From contig JAMKCH010019756.1 of assembly GCA_023653785.1 (NCBI GenBank), positions 1-64,000 on the forward strand: a stretch of 64,000 nt of DNA, read 5' to 3'. A program made the position numbers and the translations under genes. Positions 57,201-64,000 of the stretch are shown here, piece after piece (the first letter of the stretch is position 1; each line of letters opens with the position of its first letter). Below the pieces are notes generated by a model. The model was not told the origin of the DNA. It ran no database searches and saw only the letters and a program-made list of their open reading frames with translations. The DNA is from Ophioderma brevispina. Lineage: Eukaryota; Echinodermata; Ophiuroidea; Amphilepidida; Ophiodermatidae.

Positions 57201-58860
57201 CTTAATTTGCAATAGATATTGACACCTGTCCTGGTCAAACTTAACTCAACAAAACGCTTCCATTTTAAGCGAGTTGCCGTATGTAATTGAATACTAATTC
57301 ATTGAAGTCTTTTGCTTATTTAAATGAATTTTTTTGATTTCAACAGGTGGAAGGTGCACAAAAATGATAAATATTAACATGCGTGGACAAAGACTTCACC
57401 TCCGTCATGAACTCACATTTGACTTATCAGTGTTTTCATATAGAAAAGGGTTAGGAAATTGAAAGGGGAGAATGAAAGACCATACCGTATTGGAAAATCA
57501 AAGTAAAACAGACCCTTGTTTTTCCGACGTTCAATCTCAGAAATTGGGCTTTTCATTTAACCCTTTAATTATTTTTGAACTATGCAACACGTGATCATTC
57601 AACATATGTTTAAACTTTAGTCAATCTTAAAATCCAATCTTAAGTAATTGATAAGTAAGATAACAAGATCAAATTATAAAAAGTGTGCCTCAGAAATTAC
57701 TGTTGCGATAACGTTTATTGAAGTTCAGGATTTCGAATGGATCTCTCAGTGACAACGCAATGGCAGATTCAGATGTTTTTTGATCCCCCGTTAACAGTTG
57801 GAAAATATGAAAACGTTAGGAATCAACTAAAAACACCTCAAGCACTAAATGTTTTTCAAAAAGGAAATATAACAAAAAGTTTCACTCCCCTTTTAGTTTA
57901 GAGTTAACCATATCAGTGAATACTTACTTACATGCCTATATATCCACGGATATATAGCTGTTGGTGTTTATACAAAGCATGTGTTCATAATTTATATGTG
58001 ACATGAAATCACCATGCTGTATTGTTGTCAACCTCTCACAAATCTGTTGAATAAAATATATATATTTTGAAACCATGTATTTCAAACTGCTGTGGGGTGA
58101 TAGGGCAACCGTTAATGTTTAAGTGCCATACGGCCGTTAACCACCCGAGTCCTTAGATCCAGGAACGGCACTTGCGTTGTGGTGCCCGTGGCCAGGAGCT
58201 GTTTGCTTTACTTTAGGCCTGTCTGAATACTCAAAGAAGGCACGGACATGGCCATTCAAGGGTGTGCGGACATCATTTCTAATGAAACCTGATGACCCTA
58301 ATCATAAAACTTAAAAAGTGTTCATTTTGATTCGAAGTACTTTTCACCAATGTACAACTCCTTCATTTTTTTAGATGTGTACTATGACTTGTAAATTTCC
58401 GTAAGCATTCTGGTATTCGGGGACATTCATGTGGAAAGCCCGACAAGGCATTCCCCATAGCTGCAGCTGCACCTGTTAATGTGATGAGACAAACACTACA
58501 GACCTTCAAATAGAGAAGAGTGCCACCAATTAACTTGTTTCTTTCGTACTGCTGTTTTGTCATCAGCGGACTGTAGTTACTAATAGTAGTCGTAGTCATA
58601 TTGAGGAAGTGAACTCCTGAACCTAACAGAACACTGTTTTCCTAAATAATATTTTCTAAACGTAATAAAAGTCTTTGGCCCAAAACAAATGTTAAACCGG
58701 GTCTGATGTTATACATGGTTTAAGTGGAATTTAGTCCTACCAGAAAGGACATTTTTTTTTATTTACATAAGTGTTTTCTGCATTATTTGAATTCTTCAAG
58801 TTAGATCTCTTTTAGAAATTGCTAGTTCTTCTTTGTGAAGAAGTCAAATAAAGGGCCACT
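54246..58860. other. Long unassigned stretch
   Basis: About 4.6 kb with no recognised gene, RNA or transposable element. A purine-rich GGA tract occupies about 55705-55830. Frames of 76-78 codons (54889-55125, 56719-56955, 58363-58599) carry no known motif and do not overlap any repeat I could see. If a host gene's introns cross this window, this is the likeliest place. Confidence 0.4.
55705..55830. repeat. Purine-rich (GGA)n tract
   Basis: About 125 bp consisting almost wholly of A and G on the plus strand, mostly GGA/GAGG units with a G8 run near 55764. Such tracts can form unusual DNA structure, but no function is implied. Confidence 0.85.
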
Positions 58861-58899
58861 CTAATTTCACTTATCCCTTGTAATACCGAATGGGGGGGT

Positions 58900-59610
58900 G
58901 GGGTTGGTGTATTTACCCCGTTTGCGAGCTGGCCAAATTTTTAATTTTTATTGTCAATTGACATTTTCCGCTCGTTTTCATCCAAAAACAACTCCCCGGG
59001 TTATAGGTAAGATACAGGGTGATCCCAAAGCGATGATTGTGGGACCCCCCTCCCCGTTCGAGAGACTTACCAACAGGTCTACAACACAGGAATTCCACAG
59101 CCACTTGATTTTGGTACCAAATAGATAGCTATGATCCTCCTTTTCCATTGTTACCAAAATGGTAACTATCAGCCTAGCAGTACGTACACTACGTCCATAA
59201 AGGTTCGCACGTCAGCAACATAGACACACAGTGTAGGATAGGAAAATTCAATTTTGTCGTCAAAAGGTTTAGGAATATCAGATTTTCATGCGGTTTGTGA
59301 GTCTACTTGATGGAAATGACTATGTTTTATATAATGAGAGACATTTAGTGGCTAATAATAAATTGTTGGAGTCGCTAAATGCAAATATCAATTTTCCACC
59401 CTATATACAGTACAATGACGTCAAGTGACTCATAATGGAAATTTTGGCACTTATTTTGAAACCAATGGAAAGAAGAAACTCTAACTCTACCTATCCTTTG
59501 TCCTGTTGATACCACATTTACAGGAATCGGATGTTTCCGTACGAAAATCACAGGTATGCCCCGCCCTTTCGAGTAATGTACAAGAAATGGCTCCGGTAGA
59601 CGAGGGTTAA
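58900..59610 (+). mobile_element. TTAA-type element, family T1 (copy with intact right end)
   Basis: Core blocks as in the 49690-50294 copy: 'gtcaattgacattttccgctc', 'ttataggtaagatacagggtgatcccaaag', 'cgtcagcaa', 'gattttcatgcggttt', 'gagtcgctaaa', 'caccctatata.cagta', 'aggaatcgg.tgtt'. The right end is 'ggctccggtagacgagggttaa' with TTAA at 59607-59610. The left end is unclear. Confidence 0.75.
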
Positions 59611-59883
59611 ACCAGGTCTAAAATGAGACCTCCCTAATATCATACCTTTTTGCCATCTGACAGAACGGTTTTAATCATGTTGCTCTGGTATCATTGGTTA
59701 TTTTTACAATTTTCTGTGTTTTTTGTAGAGTTGTATATTCAATTCTGCTGTTGTTGAGTTTACTATGTTATTTATAATGGTAATTCTAAGGTCTTTATTA
59801 AATGTACTCTGTACAGAGCTAATGATCCAATTGAATAGCGCTTAAGAATGCTGTCGCATAATATAATTTCCGCTATTTTCCAT

Positions 59884-60096
59884 CGTGTCCCAACTCGACG
59901 AGGTTGTGTCAAACTCGACGCGTTGTGTCAAACTCGACGCGGTTGTGTCAAACCTACTCGGTTGTGGTCAAACTCGACGCGCTTTTGTCAAACGCGACGC
60001 GGTTGTGTCAATCTCGACGCGGTTGTGTCAAACATCGACGCGGTGGTGTCAAATTCGACGGCGGTTGTGTCAAACTCGACGAGGTTGTGTCAAACA
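59884..60096. repeat. 20-bp CpG-rich minisatellite, ~10.5 copies
   Basis: The unit is close to TTGTGTCAAACTCGACGCGG, with single-base indels that change unit length between 19 and 21 bp. All three plus frames stay open, which makes the apparent proteins here artefacts. Confidence 0.92.
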
Positions 60097-60274
60097 CTTT
60101 TTATGTCCTCTCTCTAGCGTGCCATAGTACAACACTACTATAGGACCTATGTATAAAAATAAAACGGATCCTTTTTTCAAAGTTGGTATTCTCTATTATG
60201 AAGGAATTCGATTTGAACTTAGCTATTTTTGCCAGTAAACTGGAAATTCCTGAGTCAGCCTTCAATTTATGGTA

Positions 60275-60904
60275 TTAACCCTCGTCTCTACCAAGCCCTT
60301 TTGTTTGTAACACGTTTACCAAGAGGGGGGTGGTTACCAAACCCCCCCCCCCTTCGAGAATTCGTTATAAAGCACCCATGCTTATGATTTTGAACCTACC
60401 GGTGGATAGCTACGGTCTCTTCTCTTCCATGAATACCACAAATAGTAACACCATACCTAGTATGGCGCACAATGACGTCATCAAGTTCCACAGAATCGCA
60501 ATTGGCATTTGTTCGCAAAAGAATAGGCGAAAATCCAATTTTGCGCTACAAAAGGTCGGAACGCGGATTTTCATGCGGTTTTTCAGCTCGAAATGAGGCA
60601 TTTTTGCTAGTATTTCTAACATAGAGTTTGAGAGCCATACTGTTCATAATATTTTCAAAAATGTACCATAAAATAATTCTTGGGTGGCAACCACCCTCCC
60701 CCCCCCCTACCTTCGCGTTTGTCGGCATAACCCTAACCCCTGTGAAGTGCTACCGCAACATTTTTTTCGCCAAAAATGACCGGAAGGATGAGACAATGAT
60801 TACCTGGAAGCTTTACGAAAGCTTTTTGGCATTTTAAGCGCAACCGGAGCAAAATTCACTAGGGGGGTGGTAACCACCCCCCTCCTTGGTAAACGAGGTG
60901 TTAA
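60275..60904 (+). mobile_element. TTAA-flanked element, family T1 (complete, 630 bp)
   Basis: Left end TTAACCCTCGTCTCTACCAA; right end, inverted, TTAACACCTCGTTTACCAAG; TTAA at 60275-60278 and 60901-60904. G/C hairpins lie near each end ('ggggggtggttaccaaaccccc' and 'ggggggtggtaaccacccccc'). The body includes 'cacaatgacgtcat', 'caattggca', 'attttcatgcggtttt', as in other T1 copies but diverged. No transposase; the frames inside are short. Confidence 0.85.
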
Positions 60905-61820
60905 GACAGGAATACCAAAAGAAACTTTGTGACAAATTTTGCACAAATACCACGAATTGAATCCGGAAGGAAAGCAATGTTTGTCGAAGAACAACGTGGG
61001 AAATATATTGTACATCCTCTGTGGGGCCGAAACAGGGAAGAAGAACGACAATGCGTAAAAAAGATACGTTTCACTTTATTACTCAAGGGGAAATCACCAG
61101 ATATCATCAGTTACGGTACCGCGTTCTATGTTGTTATTTTATCCCTACCCGAATAGAGATTGCATAGGAACGACTGCCTTCCCCATACCGGATGTTCACC
61201 AAGTAAGAGACAAAATCCTGCGCTTGCAGGAAATTATTGGAACCTGAGAAAGGCGAACTTATTGCTATCTTTAAATCAAACCCTGACCAGTACAGTTAGC
61301 TTAACTTGTCTACTATAATACAGATGTCTTACGGTTATCCACACTCTTTCAATAACAGTTATTTATGGCACAGGGATTGATTACTAGGAAATTTTTGACG
61401 TACCAAGATACCATCTGTCATTGAATTTATGCATGAACATCCTTGTAGAGTACACTCAGAGAACAGTCTCCTATAGTTGTTGTTATGATATGTGCCTTAT
61501 CAATCACCTATCGGGAAAGACATTGTATCCATCACCGCTAGACGGAGCACGAGAACTCATTCATTTAAAATACACCTAGTGACTTCAATGCTATTTGCAT
61601 GGGGTGAACGCAATGCATCAGTTTGTTTAGATTCAAGTAAATTACATAATAAAGTTACCATGATTCTTTTGCGGTATTTTTTGTGTTTTTTTTTTTTTTT
61701 CTGGTAATTGTGTCACACTGTGAAGGCGTGTGATAACGTAATTTATTATCACATGGATTTTTTTTCAAATTATGTCTACTTTTGTATCTTTGTTGTTTGA
61801 ATTTGCTCTTGAAAGCACAG
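60905..61820. other. Unassigned sequence
   Basis: No gene recognised; frames of 68-83 codons on both strands overlap one another and carry no known motif. Confidence 0.4.
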
Positions 61821-62446
61821 TTAAAGGAAATATGTCACAGATTTTTGTTCAGCTTCATTTTGACTTATTACATCATAAATCATATTACATCTCACGAATA
61901 TCCCGAAAAATAATACAATTTGATGTAAGATTAACAAATTAAGGCATTTTAATTTTTTTTTGCTTTTTTGACATACGAGAAAACGGGCGGATTTTTCGCA
62001 CGGCTTCATTGATCAAAAGCGCCCTACTCGTGACTCTTCAAGTATGTACCAAACAAATCGTGTTGACTCGAATTGTTACTGCTGACACGTAATAATTATT
62101 GATGGTTATTAGTAATATCAATTAGCAAAAAAAGTATACGAAATGAAATTTTTTTGTTTCATTTCTTTTGTTTATGATTATTTGAAGGTGGCAAACTCTG
62201 CGATAATGATGGTCCCAACGACCGTAATTATGGTGGTCATCACTTTGACGTCACCATGCCGCGTTTGGATTTGCCGGAATCGTTTTCGAGTAAATTGGGC
62301 GGGAAATTAAAAGGGCAAAATACTGCAACAATTGGACCAATTTTCAACTTATTTTGATTTATAATATGTCATCTACGTTACTTAAGCTTTCCATCCAGAC
62401 CAAATTTTCCAAATATTCAGAATCCTGTCAAATATTTCCTTTTTAA
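61821..62446. mobile_element. Possible TTAA-flanked element, family T5
   Basis: Left TTAAAGGAAATATGTCACAG (61821) resembles the inverted right end TTAAAAAGGAAATATTTGAC followed by 'aggatt' (62446 leftwards). TTAA lies at both edges (61821-61824, 62443-62446). Further weak pairing ('attttgacttatta..t.ataa') occurs inside. Single copy here, so less certain than T1-T4. Confidence 0.45.
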
Positions 62447-63700
62447 GATCATTATTCATCTCTTGACCAGAGGTAACACTCGCCTGGAACTGTTTTTAAA
62501 GAACACACCAAGGCGCGCTCTCAAACATGCATTTGTACAAGATTGATGAGCGAGCAGAGAAAGGAAGATGATGAAAGGTATTAGCAATAGTTACCACATA
62601 TGCTTGTGTAATTCTGCGAATACAACATGCGTATGGTGGTATTTTAGACAAAACCGCTCTACACCTGTTTTCATATTATATCTCAACTAAAGTAAGTTGT
62701 TGTATATCACATTCAAGATAATAACATGCGTTTCCAGGTTTTTTGTTTCATTCCAATTGCGGTCTTTCAATCGAGAGATATACTCTCCAGTTTACTGGCG
62801 CAGAACCCAAATCGAGTTTGTGCCACTTTCTGGTTTAGTGAAAAAACTGTGAACGAATTAGTTAAAACATAAGTTTTCACACTTTGAACAATATGCATTC
62901 TTTAAAAAAGGGATTAACTTCACAAGAAACTCATAAGAGATACAACAGTTACGTAACATTGGAAGTTATGACAGTAAGGTACTGGCTTTTAGATAAAGTG
63001 GATAATATTCGACATACTGTGGTTTGTTAGAAGAGAACCAGAAGCGTACAAGCCGGCTAACACAGCAATCTGGAGGAGAGAGTTTTCTATGGTCTTGAAG
63101 TTTCAGGGGGGGGTACGAACCCTTCCTCCAACCAGACCACGATAATAACTTTGCTTCCCAATTCGATTTTTATTGATTTCAACAATAGAAAATGTTCAAT
63201 TTTCAAACATTTCTTTGGATTTGGAGGTTTTATTTTGGTTGCATAATCCTTCTGGCAATGATTTTACAGATCCCAATCCTTCTAATAAATTCACAAAAGC
63301 TTCAAATTAGACTTGCAATAATATTTATATGGTTTGTTATGAAAAGAAGAGTTTTACAATTGAAAAATATTATGTTGACTATTACACTGTGTCGTAAAAC
63401 TAGCGTCCTTTGTTTAAGAAAGTGTAAGCGTGTGTTTGGTTGCTTTTTGGCAAGGGGCAAATGCGTTTGTGAGGCTCCAAGACAAGCATGGCTGCGGGGG
63501 CGAAAAACTCGCCATCAATAAAGTGGCACAAATCGATTTTGGTATATCGCACCAAATGGGGTTATATCTCTGGATTGACCAAGCAAATGAGATGAACAAC
63601 ACCATTGAAAGTCCTGGCTTTGGTTCTTTAATGTTAATGTCAATAAAATGACTTATTTTTTAAATTTCTATTTAACCACTTTTATTCTGATGTACCACCT
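62447..63700. other. Unassigned sequence
   Basis: No gene recognised. A 109-codon plus-strand frame (63192-63521) and overlapping frames at 63414-63651 have no known motif. The first is hydrophobic at its start, but nothing else supports a gene. Confidence 0.4.
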
Positions 63701-63719
63701 TTTTTTTTTTAGACAGGCT

Positions 63720-63945
63720 GTAAAGATGGCGCTTCGGGAGGTCCGGGTGGCGCTTATGGTTCATGCGACGTACTAGAATATAACAATCCTCTTTTCTACT
63801 CTCTTTTCTACTCTTTGCGGATAACTATACTAGAGATGCAGTTTTTCCTAGTGTCAAACCGATCGCCACCCCAGCGCACCATAAGCGCACCCCGATCGCA
63901 CCAAGAGTGCACCTAGAGCACACCTAGAGCGCATAGACGGGCTTT
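63720..63945. repeat. Short GCGCACC-type repeats
   Basis: 'accataagcgcacccc' (63880-63895) is the inverse of 'gggtggcgcttatggt' (63744-63759, one mismatch), and 'acctagagc' repeats with an 11-bp step near 63911-63931. Possibly the edge of an inverted-repeat element running past the window. Confidence 0.45.
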
Positions 63946-64000
63946 TTAGTGCTAAAATAATACTATAATTATCGTAGGAATCCACATGGGTGTTTCAGTC

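Noticed and set aside
59848..60143. Three parallel open frames of 79-89 codons with repeats
   Set aside because: Produced by the 20-bp minisatellite; a stop-free unit keeps all frames open.

Overview
This window looks like animal nuclear DNA, most likely from a marine invertebrate. It is AT-rich and non-coding, and it is crowded with decayed transposable elements: tRNA-derived SINEs, a Penelope-like element, CR1/L2-type LINEs and many small inverted-repeat DNA elements. No bacterial, organellar or viral gene organisation is visible. I found no confident host protein-coding gene, rRNA or intact tRNA gene. Almost all open frames are short chance frames or fall inside repeats. The species cannot be fixed from this sequence.

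Layout. 0.4-1.1 kb: a tandem duplication with a C28 run. 1.9-2.4 kb: a dispersed repeat and a tRNA-SINE. 2.6-3.85 kb: a degenerate higher-order satellite. 4.3-6.1 kb: a TTAA element, a second SINE type and a dispersed repeat. 8.5-8.8 kb: a short TTAA element. 9.6-10.45 kb: a 454-bp tandem duplication. 12.1-14.3 kb: a fold-back with a TTAA element nested inside. 15.0-15.85 kb: a broken Penelope-like element in two opposed pieces. 18.3-23.2 kb: hAT-like, TTAA and TA-flanked miniature elements plus a cluster of TGACGTAT motifs. 24 kb: a (CTA)n microsatellite. 26.4-28.9 kb: decayed LINE sequence. 29.1-31.9 kb: two TTAA elements, a 1.1-kb fold-back and a G38 run. 34-43 kb: nested inverted-repeat structures containing two roughly 0.85-1 kb duplications. 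45.4-49.1 kb: an array rich in AGGTCA half-sites, split by a LINE. 49.7-54.3 kb and 58.9-62.5 kb: more TTAA, Harbinger-like and SINE elements and a 20-bp minisatellite. 54.3-58.9 kb and 62.5-63.7 kb: nothing recognised.

The strongest theme is a set of unrelated-looking non-autonomous DNA elements that all end at TTAA. I name them T1 (ends CCCTCGTCTACC), T2 (ends CACTTAAGTGACCAAG), T3 (ends AGG..ATGGCCCGAT), T4 (ends AGGCACTATCAGTGAT) and T5 (degenerate). TTAA targets are known for the piggyBac and Kolobok superfamilies. One T3 copy can be compared directly with its own empty site inside this window. No transposase frame is present, so mobilisation would have to come from elsewhere in the genome.

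The second theme is two near-identical duplications (35.8-38.1 kb and 40.5-42.6 kb). In each, the second copy begins directly after a poly-A run of about 21 nt. This may reflect two haplotypes joined in tandem during assembly rather than real duplication. All family assignments rest on reading motifs by eye; no database search was possible.
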